64,000 bases of DNA from an uncultured Oscillospiraceae bacterium. GTDB taxonomy: Bacteria; Bacillota; Clostridia; Oscillospirales; Oscillospiraceae. The stretch is from assembly GCA_947629245.1 (NCBI GenBank), contig CANRDC010000003.1, forward strand, positions 1-64,000. The letters run 5' to 3'. This document shows, in pieces, positions 49,794 through 57,416 of the stretch (positions within the stretch are counted from its first letter, which is position 1; every line of letters starts with the position of its first letter). A program made the translations under genes and the position numbers. A model generated the notes under the pieces. It made no database searches. It saw nothing but the letters and a program-made list of their open reading frames with translations, and was not told the origin of the DNA.

Positions 49794-51268
49794 CCCTGGA
49801 CCTCCTTCATGGCCTCATAGGGACCCACGGTCTCGATGCGCTCCAGGGCCTGGGCCACGGCGTCCTCAAAGCCGGGGATGGCGGCGAGAACTCCGTCCCA
49901 CATGCGGTCATTGTTGACCACCGCGTGGACGATGGCCTTGGCGTCGTCGTTTCTGTGGTCATAGTAGAAGTCCAGCACCCACGCGTCGTCCTTGACGGCG
50001 TAGGTGTCCGCGCCCCGGATACCGGTCAGGCAGTTCTCGCCCTTTTCCTTGGCGTTGTGATAGAAGGCGATGTAGGCGGCGAAGGAGAAGGTGATGCACT
50101 TGGGCAGAGAGCCCACCCGCTTGACGTACTCGGTCAGGCTGGGCATGACCCGGGCCTTCCACTTGGCGGTGGAGTTCAGGGAGATGTCCAGCAGGGCGTG
50201 GTCGATATAGGGGTTGTTGAACCGCTGGGAGACCGCCGCGGCGAAGTCCAGCAGGTCCTCCTTGGGCAGGTCCAGGGTGGGGATGATCTCGTCATAGATG
50301 GTCTTGTTCATGAAGCCCTGGATGACCTGGTCCTCCATGCAGCTGCGGACGATGTTCTGCCCGGCCAGATAGGCCCCCAGGACCATGGTGGTGTGGGCGC
50401 CGTTCAGGATGCGGACCTTCCGCTGCTTATAGGGGGTGTGGTCGTCCACCACGATGATGGGCAGACCGGCCTTCTCGAAGGGGAGCTCGTCCTTGATGGA
50501 CTGGGGGCCCTCGATGACCCAGAAGCCGAACACCTCGCCGGTGTCGATGATGTTGTCCTCATAGCCCAGCTCCTGGCAGATGGCCGCGGCCTCCTTGCGG
50601 GGGTAGCCGGTGACGATCCGGTCCACCAGGGTGGAGCAGAACAGGTTCTCGCCCATGGCCCAGGTCCTAAAGTCCTCCGGCAGGCCCCACAGGTCGATGT
50701 ACTGGCCCACGCACTTTTTCAGCTCGTCGCCGTTGTGGTCGATCAGCTCGCAGCTGAGGATGATGAAGCCGGGCAGACCCAGCTTATAGCGCTCGTACAG
50801 GAACTGGGTCAGCTTGCCGGGGAAGCTGGCGGCGGGGGTATCGTCGGCCTTGCAGGCCGGGTCGAACACGATGCCCGCCTCGGTGGTGTTGGACACCAGA
50901 AAGCGCAGGTCGGGGTTTTTCGCGCAGTCCATCAGGGCCTGGAAGTCCTCGTAGGGGTTCAGGCACCGGGACACGCAGGAGATGACCCGCTTGCGGTTGA
51001 CCTGCTGGCCGTTCTCCCGGCCCCGGAGGAACAGGGTGTACAGCCCCTCCTGGGCGTTGATCATGGGGGCCAGGCCTGGCGCGATGGGCTGGGTCAGGAC
51101 CACCTTGCTGTCAAAGCCCGCCTTCTCGTTCATCTCGTCGATGAAATAGTCCACGAAGGCCCGCAGGAAGTTGCCCTCGCCGAACTGGAGCACCCGCTCG
51201 GGGGCCTCCTTGAGCAGATAGCCGTCGTAGCCCTGTTCCGCCAGTGTCTTATAACTCAGCTTTTCCAT
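49790..51268 (-). CDS. uxaB: Tagaturonate reductase
   Basis: A 492-residue member of the mannitol dehydrogenase family. The NAD-binding start is VLQFGEGNFLRAFVDYFID (near residue 26). LVSNTTEAGIVFDP (near 126) and the catalytic-lysine region VRILNGAHTTMVLGAYLAGQ (near 278) are typical of UxaB. It reduces D-tagaturonate to D-altronate with NADH. AGGAGA lies upstream of the ATG. It is 44 nt downstream of uxaC and overlaps uxaA. Confidence 0.95.
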   Translation of the reverse strand: MEKLSYKTLAEQGYDGYLLKEAPERVLQFGEGNFLRAFVDYFIDEMNEKAGFDSKVVLTQPIAPGLAPMINAQEGLYTLFLRGRENGQQVNRKRVISCVSRCLNPYEDFQALMDCAKNPDLRFLVSNTTEAGIVFDPACKADDTPAASFPGKLTQFLYERYKLGLPGFIILSCELIDHNGDELKKCVGQYIDLWGLPEDFRTWAMGENLFCSTLVDRIVTGYPRKEAAAICQELGYEDNIIDTGEVFGFWVIEGPQSIKDELPFEKAGLPIIVVDDHTPYKQRKVRILNGAHTTMVLGAYLAGQNIVRSCMEDQVIQGFMNKTIYDEIIPTLDLPKEDLLDFAAAVSQRFNNPYIDHALLDISLNSTAKWKARVMPSLTEYVKRVGSLPKCITFSFAAYIAFYHNAKEKGENCLTGIRGADTYAVKDDAWVLDFYYDHRNDDAKAIVHAVVNNDRMWDGVLAAIPGFEDAVAQALERIETVGPYEAMKEVQG

Positions 51269-51312
51269 GTGCAGTTCTCCTTCCGTTATTTACAAATTTC
51301 CTTTTTTCTCGC

Positions 51313-52746
51313 TTACAGGTCAAAGTACCGGGCGGCGTTGGTATAGCACACGCCCTCCACGATCTTTTTCAGGGCCGCCTCGTCGGCGGGATACTCGCCG
51401 TTTTCTACCCAGTGGCCGATCAGGTTGCACAGGATGCGGCGGAAGTAATCGTGCCGGGCGTAGGAGAGGAAGGAGCGGGAGTCGGTGAGCATGCCCACGA
51501 AGTTGCCCAGCAGCCCCAGATTGGCCAGGGACTTCATCTGCGCCTCCATGCCGCTCTTGGTGTCGTTGAACCACCAGGCGGAGCCGTGCTGGATCTTGCC
51601 GGGGATCTCGTCGGTCTGGAAGCAGCCCAGCATGGTGCCCAACTGCTCGTTGTCGGCGGGATTGAGGGAATAGAGGATGGTCTTGGGGCACTTGCCCTCC
51701 ATGTCCAGGGCGGACAGGAGCCGGGCGATGTCACCGCCGCAGGTATTCTGGGCGATCATGTCGAAGCCGGTGTCCGGGCCCATCTTGGCGTACATGCGCT
51801 CGTTCATGTTCCGCAGGCAGGAATAGTGCAGCTGCATGGCGATGCCCAACCGGTGGTACTCCCTGCCCAGGTGGAGCAGGATGGCGGTCTGATAGCCCTC
51901 GGCCTGCTCGACGGTCACCTCGCCGCCGTCCATGACCTTCTTGAAGGCCATGTCCGCCGCCGTCTGGCTCACGGGGCGGAAGGGGATGTAGTCCAGGCCG
52001 TGGTCGCTGGCCCGGCAGCCCATCTTCTTAAAGAACTCCAGCCGCTCAGAAAGCGCCGCGCACACGTCGTCCACGCTGGTCAGGGACTTCTTGCCCACGC
52101 TGGCCGCCAGCTTGCCGATGTACTCGGCGAAGCCGGGCTTGTTGATGTTGATGGCCTTGTCGGGCCGGAAGGAGGGGCAGACCTTGAACTTGATGGTGGG
52201 GTCGGCGGCGATCTTCTCGTGCCACTCCAGGCTGTCGACCGGGTCGTCGGTGGTGCCGATGAAGGCCACGTTGGACTTTTCGATCAGGCCCCGGACGGTC
52301 ATCTTGGGGTCCTCCCGCAGCAACTTTCCGGTCAGCTCCCAGACCTGGTCCACGGTCTGCGGGCACAGGTAGCCTTCATAGCCGAAGAACTTGCGCAGTT
52401 CCAGATTGCACCAGTGGTACATGGGGTTGCCGATGGCCATGACCAGGGTCTCGGCGAATTTTTCCAGCCGCTCCTTGCCGGGCTTGTGGCCGGAGATATA
52501 GTCCTCGTTGACGCCGTTGGAGCGCATCAGGCGCCACTTGTAGTGGTCACCGAAGAAGGACCCGTCCGGATTCTCACCCCCCAGCCAGACTTGGGTCAGG
52601 TCCTCGAACCGGCGGTCCTCATAGATCTCCTGGGGCGGGATGTGGCAGTGGTAATCCACCAGAGGCAGCGGCTCGGCATAGTCATGGAACAGATGCTTCG
52701 CGGTCTCGGTCTCCAGAAGGAAATCCTTGTCCATAAATGCTTTCAT
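51313..52746 (-). CDS. uxaC: Glucuronate isomerase
   Basis: A 477-residue UxaC of the amidohydrolase superfamily, the normal length. It starts MKAFMDKDFLLETETAKHLF and shows LPLVDYHCHIPPQEIYED (metal-binding HxH near residue 34), FIGTTDDPVDSLEWHEKI (near 170) and MLTDSRSFLSYARHDYFRR (near 429), all characteristic. It isomerises glucuronate to fructuronate and galacturonate to tagaturonate. It heads uxaCBA behind AAAGGAGG. The uronates would come from the GH88/KdgF route or the TRAP importer next door. Confidence 0.96.
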   Translation of the reverse strand: MKAFMDKDFLLETETAKHLFHDYAEPLPLVDYHCHIPPQEIYEDRRFEDLTQVWLGGENPDGSFFGDHYKWRLMRSNGVNEDYISGHKPGKERLEKFAETLVMAIGNPMYHWCNLELRKFFGYEGYLCPQTVDQVWELTGKLLREDPKMTVRGLIEKSNVAFIGTTDDPVDSLEWHEKIAADPTIKFKVCPSFRPDKAININKPGFAEYIGKLAASVGKKSLTSVDDVCAALSERLEFFKKMGCRASDHGLDYIPFRPVSQTAADMAFKKVMDGGEVTVEQAEGYQTAILLHLGREYHRLGIAMQLHYSCLRNMNERMYAKMGPDTGFDMIAQNTCGGDIARLLSALDMEGKCPKTILYSLNPADNEQLGTMLGCFQTDEIPGKIQHGSAWWFNDTKSGMEAQMKSLANLGLLGNFVGMLTDSRSFLSYARHDYFRRILCNLIGHWVENGEYPADEAALKKIVEGVCYTNAARYFDL

Positions 52747-52809
52747 CGGGTATGCGTCCTCCTTTTATATGAAAATCTGCATCGAGAGTTTTGCGCGAAG
52801 ATATGGCCG

Positions 52810-53337
52810 TCACCGGCGGTCGAAGCGCTTTTCCGCCGGGAGCGCCTGGCATATGAGCTCCCACAGCCGCGCTTCCGTCTCCGGGTCCTGGAGCGGCAGC
52901 ATGTAGGCCCGGTCTTTTTCCACGTACAGGCAGGTGCTCTGCCGGAGACGGTAGACGTAAAAGACCGAATCCCATGCATACTCCAGGTCCCTCTCCTTCA
53001 CAGGGATGACGACGCCTGCGGAGGTGAGGATGACGGTGTAGGCCGAGGGGACTTTCTTTTGGGCCAGGAGCCTGGCGTTGTTCCGGACGGAGAGGAAGAA
53101 GTTCAGAAAATAGACCGCGGGCAGACCCAGTCCCACCCCCAGCAGCACACAGCCCAGCAGCAGCGCGTTCTCCCGGCGGCCGACCTGCGTGAAGCATATA
53201 CAGGCAAAGCCCGCCATGATGAGGAGGAAAAGAAGGGGGGACCTGTACCGTTTCTGACGGGTCAGCGCGTCGAAATAGGAAAACTCCCGGAAGGCCTCCG
53301 GCGTGAGCTTCGCCTCGATCCTGATCTCCTTCTCCAC
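52810..53337 (-). CDS. YcxB-like membrane protein
   Basis: A 175-residue protein with two membrane spans (residues about 34-52 and 58-82) and a C-terminal YcxB-type beta domain (YTVILTSAGVVIPVKERDLEYAW) followed by VEKDRAYMLPL. It starts at GTG 53337 behind GGGGAGG. YcxB-like proteins are widespread in Firmicutes and have no defined function. It lies 63 nt upstream of uxaC on the same strand and may be in its transcript, but no functional link to uronate use is evident. Confidence 0.75.
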   Translation of the reverse strand: MEKEIRIEAKLTPEAFREFSYFDALTRQKRYRSPLLFLLIMAGFACICFTQVGRRENALLLGCVLLGVGLGLPAVYFLNFFLSVRNNARLLAQKKVPSAYTVILTSAGVVIPVKERDLEYAWDSVFYVYRLRQSTCLYVEKDRAYMLPLQDPETEARLWELICQALPAEKRFDRR

Positions 53338-53480
53338 CGCCGCGCCTACCTCCCCAATCTATCTACATTAAAAGCATATATCTATGACATCTTTACACAG
53401 CAGACAGTTTTTTGCAAGTACCGCCGTATATTTTTGGCAGTTTGTACAAAAACGCATAAGAAATCTCGCCACAATGCTAA

Positions 53481-53509
53481 TGGACCGTTTTTCTTTTTTA
53501 TGTTATATT
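53481..53509 (+). promoter_or_regulatory. Probable promoter of the TRAP transporter operon
   Basis: TGGACC (53481-53486) and TATATT (53504-53509) with 17-bp spacing. GACCGT (53483-53488) and ACGGTC (53517-53522) form an inverted repeat around the -10, a possible operator. The region 53338-53480 holds no other recognisable signal. Confidence 0.5.
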
Positions 53510-53515
53510 TTCTTA

Positions 53516-53620
53516 GACGGTCTTTCATGCTTTCACGCAGTAAAGCATGAAACGCGCGCAATCGATCTGCGCAAAACGGGCGCCCGTTTTGCATGGGATA
53601 GTTCCTATCCCATGACGGTC
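53516..53620 (+). repeat. Tandem hairpin array in the TRAP operon leader
   Basis: Four back-to-back inverted repeats: an 11-bp stem (53523-53533 with 53542-53552), a 5-bp stem (53556-53560 with 53568-53572), a loop-less 22-bp palindrome (53571-53592) and a 10-bp stem (53592-53601 with 53605-53614). The array is bounded by GACGGTC at 53516-53522 and 53614-53620, which may be a target duplication. It begins about 7 bp after the -10, so it should lie wholly in the 5' untranslated mRNA. Confidence 0.7.
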
Positions 53621-53688
53621 GCTTTTGATCCTGTATTCCCGGCCCGGGCGCGGGCCTGTAATATTTACAATTAGGAGGAAATGGAAAA

Positions 53689-54807
53689 ATGAAGAAACTG
53701 TTGTCTCTGCTGCTGGCTGTGACCATGCTGCTGGCCCTGACGGCCTGCGGCGGCGCCAAGGACGACGCCAAGCCCACCGAGGCCCCCGCCGCCGAGGGCG
53801 GAGAGGCCGAGGCCCCCGCTGAGGGCGGCGAAGAGGCTGAAGCTCCCGCCGAGGGCGGCGAAGAGGCCGAGGCTCCCGCCGACGCCGTCACGCTGGTCAT
53901 GGCGGAGGTCAACCCCATCGACAGCATCATCGGCCAGGTCGACTCCGCCTTCAAGGATAAGGTGGAGGAGCTGTCCGGCGGCAGCATCAAGATCGACATC
54001 CAGGCTGGCGGCGTTCTGGGCGCCGAGGAGAACGTCCTCGACTCCGTTATGTCCGGCTCCAACCAGATCGACATCGCCCGCATCTCCGTGTTCGCGCTGA
54101 ACTCCTATGGCGTACAGAAGACCGTTTTCTGCACGCTGCCCTTCGTGTTTGAGAGCCCCGAGCACTTCTGGAACTTCGCCGACAGCGATCTTGCCAAGGA
54201 GTTTTTGAATGAGCCCCAGGAGCTCGGCCTGCCCGTTCGCGGCCTGTTCTTCGGCGAGGAGGGCTTCCGTCACTTCTTCACCCGGACCGATAAGCCCATC
54301 GAGAGCATGGACGATCTGAAGGGCCTGAAGCTGCGCGTGTCCAACGACCCCATCATGAACGGCCTGGTGGAGAGCCTTGGCGCTTCTCCCACGGTGGTGT
54401 CCTTCAACGAGCTGTACTCCGGCCTGCAGACCGGCGTGTGCGACGGCGCTGAGCAGCCCATCGGCAACTACCAGTCCAACGCCTTCAACGAGGTCGCCCC
54501 GTATCTGATCCTTGACGGCCACACCCTGGGCGCCATCCAGGTCATCATCACCGACAACGCCTGGAACAAGCTGAGCGAGGAGCAGCAGGGCTGGATCATG
54601 GAGGCCGCCGAGTATGCCCAGGACTTCAACAAGGAGATCGTGGACTCCGCCGAGGCCACGGCTCTGCAGGAGCTGAAGGACGCGGGCGTCACCGTCATCG
54701 AGGTGGAGGACAAGGCTCCCCTGGTGGAGGCCGTCTCCGGCGTGCTGGAGCCCTACACCACCGGCGATATGGGCGAGATCTACGAGCAGATCATGGCCAT
54801 GAAGTGA
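53689..54807 (+). CDS. dctP: TRAP transporter substrate-binding lipoprotein (DctP)
   Basis: A 372-residue DctP-family binding protein. The lipoprotein signal MKKLLSLLLAVTMLLALTAC gives the lipobox LTAC. An acidic, repetitive linker (EAEAPAEGG units, residues about 33-65) separates the anchor from the body, an unusually long tether. TRAP-type motifs include GLKLRVSNDPIMNGLVESLG (near 216) and CDGAEQPIGNYQS. The ligand is typically a carboxylate; neighbouring uxaCBA and kdgF suggest a uronate or keto-uronate. AGGAGG precedes the ATG. Confidence 0.93.
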   Translation: MKKLLSLLLAVTMLLALTACGGAKDDAKPTEAPAAEGGEAEAPAEGGEEAEAPAEGGEEAEAPADAVTLVMAEVNPIDSIIGQVDSAFKDKVEELSGGSIKIDIQAGGVLGAEENVLDSVMSGSNQIDIARISVFALNSYGVQKTVFCTLPFVFESPEHFWNFADSDLAKEFLNEPQELGLPVRGLFFGEEGFRHFFTRTDKPIESMDDLKGLKLRVSNDPIMNGLVESLGASPTVVSFNELYSGLQTGVCDGAEQPIGNYQSNAFNEVAPYLILDGHTLGAIQVIITDNAWNKLSEEQQGWIMEAAEYAQDFNKEIVDSAEATALQELKDAGVTVIEVEDKAPLVEAVSGVLEPYTTGDMGEIYEQIMAMK

Positions 54808-54844
54808 TCTGAGGGTCCCGGTACATATCAGACGTTCTATATCA

Positions 54845-54869
54845 GGGGCGCGGGTACAGCCCGCGCCCC
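54845..54869 (+). terminator. Intercistronic hairpin between dctP and dctQ
   Basis: A perfect 10-bp GC stem (54845-54854 with 54860-54869), loop TACAG, followed by GTTTCG. It probably favours dctP mRNA over the membrane-subunit part, by attenuation or 3'-end protection. Confidence 0.65.
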
Positions 54870-54891
54870 GTTTCGATAAAGGAGGGATCGT

Positions 54892-55464
54892 ATGCCCGCG
54901 TTTTTCAGGACCGTTGATAAATTCAAACCGTTCTATGACTTTATCTATAAGGTCTTTCTGGTGATCTGCAAGCTCCTTCTGATCGCGGATATCCTGATCA
55001 CCAGCTATTCCGTGCTTGGCCGCTACTGCCAGCAGCTGGCCATCAACCACAGCGCCCTGCGTTTTCTGGGCGTCATCAAGGATTATCCCTGGAGCGAAGA
55101 GGTCGTGCTGACGTGCATGTCCTATATGGCCGTTCTCTCCGCCGCTCTGGCCATCCGCCGCGGGGCCCACATCCGCATGACCGCGCTGGACCGCTACCTG
55201 CCCAAGACCGTGCTCAAGGTGCTGGACGTGCTGGCGGACGTGGCCGTGATGGCGCTGGGCGTCATCATGCTGGTGGTGGGCTGGCGGTATGCCTCTACCA
55301 TCGGCGGGCGCGGCTCCTATGTCTCCATGCCCTGGCTGAGCCGGTTCTGGATGTACTTCCCCGTGCCTCTGGCCGGGGGAGCCATGATCGTGTTCGAGCT
55401 GGAGTCGCTTTATAACCACATCAAGTCCTTCTTTGTGAAGGGAAAGGAGGCCGAGGCACAATGA
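54892..55464 (+). CDS. dctQ: TRAP transporter small permease (DctQ)
   Basis: A 190-residue membrane protein with four predicted spans (for example VFLVICKLLLIADILITSY; VLADVAVMALGVIMLVVGW) and the DctQ-type phrase YPWSEEVVLTCMSYMAVLSAA. AAAGGAGG lies before the ATG. It overlaps dctM by 4 nt, and the two form the membrane part of the importer. Confidence 0.93.
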   Translation: MPAFFRTVDKFKPFYDFIYKVFLVICKLLLIADILITSYSVLGRYCQQLAINHSALRFLGVIKDYPWSEEVVLTCMSYMAVLSAALAIRRGAHIRMTALDRYLPKTVLKVLDVLADVAVMALGVIMLVVGWRYASTIGGRGSYVSMPWLSRFWMYFPVPLAGGAMIVFELESLYNHIKSFFVKGKEAEAQ

Positions 55465-56759
55465 GCATTCAAACGATCGCGATCATCACGCTGCTGGGCA
55501 GCTTTGCCCTGATGATCCTGCTGCGCTTTCCCATCGCCTATGCCGTGGGACTGTCGTCCGTGTTCTGCCTGCTGGTGCAGGGCAGCAGCCTGATGGACGT
55601 GTGCCGCCTGATGGTGACGGGCATCAGCTCGTTCTCTTTGATGGCCGTGCCGTTTTTCATCACCATGGGCGTGTTCATGGGCACCGGCGGCATCTCGGAA
55701 AAGCTGATCGCCCTGGCGAACGCCTGCGTGGGCTGGATGCGGGGCGGCCTGGCCATGGTGAACATCGTGGCCTCCTACTTCTTCGGCGGCATCTCCGGCT
55801 CCGCCGCGGCCGACACCGCCTCTCTGGGCTCCATCCTGATCCCCATGATGGTGGACGAGGGCTATGACGCGGACTTCTCCACGGCGGTCACCATCACCTC
55901 CTCCTGCGAGGGACTTCTGGTGCCCCCCAGCCACAACATGGTCATCTACGCCACCACCGCCGGAGGCATCTCCGTGGGCAGCCTGTTCCTGGCCGGTTAC
56001 CTGCCCGGCGCGCTGCTGGCCGTGAGCCTGATGGTGGGCTCCTTCATCATCTCCGCCAAGCGCCATTATCCCAAGGGCGAGGCGTTCAGCATCAAGCGCT
56101 TTTTCAAGCAGCTGCGCACCTCCATCTGGGCCCTGGCCGCCATCATCATCGTGGTGGTGGGCGTGGTCGGCGGCGTGTTCACCGCCACCGAGAGCGCGGC
56201 CATCGCGGTCATCTATTCGCTGATCGTGAGCGTGTTCATCTACAAGGGCCTGAACTGGAAGGGCGTGTGGCACGCGCTGGACGAGGCGGTCAACACCCTG
56301 GCCATCGTGCTGATCCTCATCGCCACCTCCAACGTGTTCGGCAACTGCCTGACGCTGCTGCATGTGCCCGATATGGCCGCCCAGGCCATCGTGGGCCTGA
56401 CGGATAACCGCTTTGTGCTGATCATCCTGCTGAACGTCATCCTGCTGGTCCTTGGCTGCATCATGGACATGGCTCCCATCATCCTGATCGCCACGCCCAT
56501 CCTGCTGCCCATCGCCACCCAGTACTGCGGGCTCGACCCCATCCAGTTCGGCATCATGATCGTGCTCAACTGTGGCATCGGCCTGCTGACGCCGCCGGTG
56601 GGCGCGGTGCTGTTCATCGGCTCCGCCGTGGGCAAGACGCCTATGGAACGGGTGGTCAAGGCAACGCTGCCGTTTTATCTGTGCATGATCATCGCGCTGC
56701 TGTTGATCTCCTTCATCCCCGAGATCAGCATGCTCCTGCCCAATCTGCTGGGCAGCTGA
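55461..56759 (+). CDS. dctM: TRAP transporter large permease (DctM)
   Basis: A 432-residue membrane protein with about 12 hydrophobic segments. DctM features are MVNIVASYFFGGISGSAAAD (near residue 100), VTITSSCEGLLVPPSHNMVIYA (near 143) and NCGIGLLTPPVGAVLF (near 371). It forms the ion-coupled translocation channel with DctQ. Confidence 0.95.
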   Translation: MSIQTIAIITLLGSFALMILLRFPIAYAVGLSSVFCLLVQGSSLMDVCRLMVTGISSFSLMAVPFFITMGVFMGTGGISEKLIALANACVGWMRGGLAMVNIVASYFFGGISGSAAADTASLGSILIPMMVDEGYDADFSTAVTITSSCEGLLVPPSHNMVIYATTAGGISVGSLFLAGYLPGALLAVSLMVGSFIISAKRHYPKGEAFSIKRFFKQLRTSIWALAAIIIVVVGVVGGVFTATESAAIAVIYSLIVSVFIYKGLNWKGVWHALDEAVNTLAIVLILIATSNVFGNCLTLLHVPDMAAQAIVGLTDNRFVLIILLNVILLVLGCIMDMAPIILIATPILLPIATQYCGLDPIQFGIMIVLNCGIGLLTPPVGAVLFIGSAVGKTPMERVVKATLPFYLCMIIALLLISFIPEISMLLPNLLGS

Positions 56760-56886
56760 TCCGGCACGCAGCATACCGACAGGGGCGCGGATCGGTCGAT
56801 CTGCGCCTCTTCTTAAAAAATGAGAAAGAGGCGGTCAACGCAGGGGGAGCTCGAGGGGGACGGTAAGTCCCGCCTCGAATAAGATC

Positions 56887-56958
56887 TGACGCCCCGCGCA
56901 AAGCGCGGCGAGCGAAGCGAGGACTTTTCGCCGCTTGCGGCGAGAAGTAACGGCGTCA
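56887..56958. repeat. Palindromic element between dctM and kdgF
   Basis: Outer ends TGACGCC (56887-56893) and GGCGTCA (56952-56958) are inverted. Inside are CCGCGC-AAA-GCGCGG (56894-56908) and a stem of about 11 bp around CGCCGC-TT-GCGGCG (about 56923-56947). The compact nested layout resembles a dispersed REP/MITE-like element, and the same CGCCGC-TT-GCGGCG type of core appears at 19975 and 20369 in other contexts. Confidence 0.6.
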
Positions 56959-56994
56959 TTTTATCTGCGCCCTTTTTTGGAAAGGAGACAGCCA

Positions 56995-57342
56995 ATGGAC
57001 TATCCGAAGAAAAAGCAGCGCTGGGTGGAGCACGGCATGACCGAGCCCGTCTCCGGCGGCGCGGGCGTCACCCGGCGGGTGCTGGCCTATACGGACGGCG
57101 TCATGTGCGTGGAGAACACCTTTGAAGAGGGCGCCGTGGGCGCCATGCACAGCCACCCCCATACCCAGATCACCTACGTGGTCAGCGGCGCGTTCGACTT
57201 CACCATCGGCGGCGAGACCCGCACGGTCCGGGCGGGGGACACGCTCCTGAAGGAGGACGGGGTCGAGCACGGCTGCGTCTGCCGGGAGGCGGGCGTTCTG
57301 CTGGACGTGTTCAGTCCCATGCGGGAGGACTTTGTGAGCTGA
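56995..57342 (+). CDS. kdgF: KdgF-like cupin (unsaturated uronate linearisation)
   Basis: A 115-residue single-domain cupin starting MDYPKKKQRWVEHGMTE at ATG 56995 behind AAAGGAG. It closely follows the KdgF pattern: RRVLAYTDGVMCVENTFEEG, then metal ligands in GAMHSHPHTQITYVVSG, FTIGGETRTVRAGDTLL, VEHGC and a C-terminal LLDVFSPMREDF. KdgF converts ring-form unsaturated uronates released by GH88/GH105 enzymes to the linear 5-keto-4-deoxyuronate. It follows the TRAP operon, linking lyase products to catabolism. Confidence 0.88.
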   Translation: MDYPKKKQRWVEHGMTEPVSGGAGVTRRVLAYTDGVMCVENTFEEGAVGAMHSHPHTQITYVVSGAFDFTIGGETRTVRAGDTLLKEDGVEHGCVCREAGVLLDVFSPMREDFVS

Positions 57343-57363
57343 GCGCGCTTGCAAAATAATACG

Positions 57364-57392
57364 CGTCCCCGGAGCCAACGGCTCCGGGGACG
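57364..57392. terminator. Bidirectional terminator between kdgF and the GH51 gene
   Basis: A perfect 13-bp stem (57364-57376 with 57380-57392) with an AAC loop between convergent genes. TTCGTCTTGTCTT follows on the plus strand, and a TATTATTTTGC stretch follows on the minus strand. Confidence 0.8.
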
Positions 57393-57416
57393 TTCGTCTT
57401 GTCTTGTCACGGGGAT

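Noticed and set aside
51244..53550. 768-codon plus-strand frame
   Set aside because: Antisense to uxaC and the YcxB-like gene; composition typical of a GC-rich shadow.
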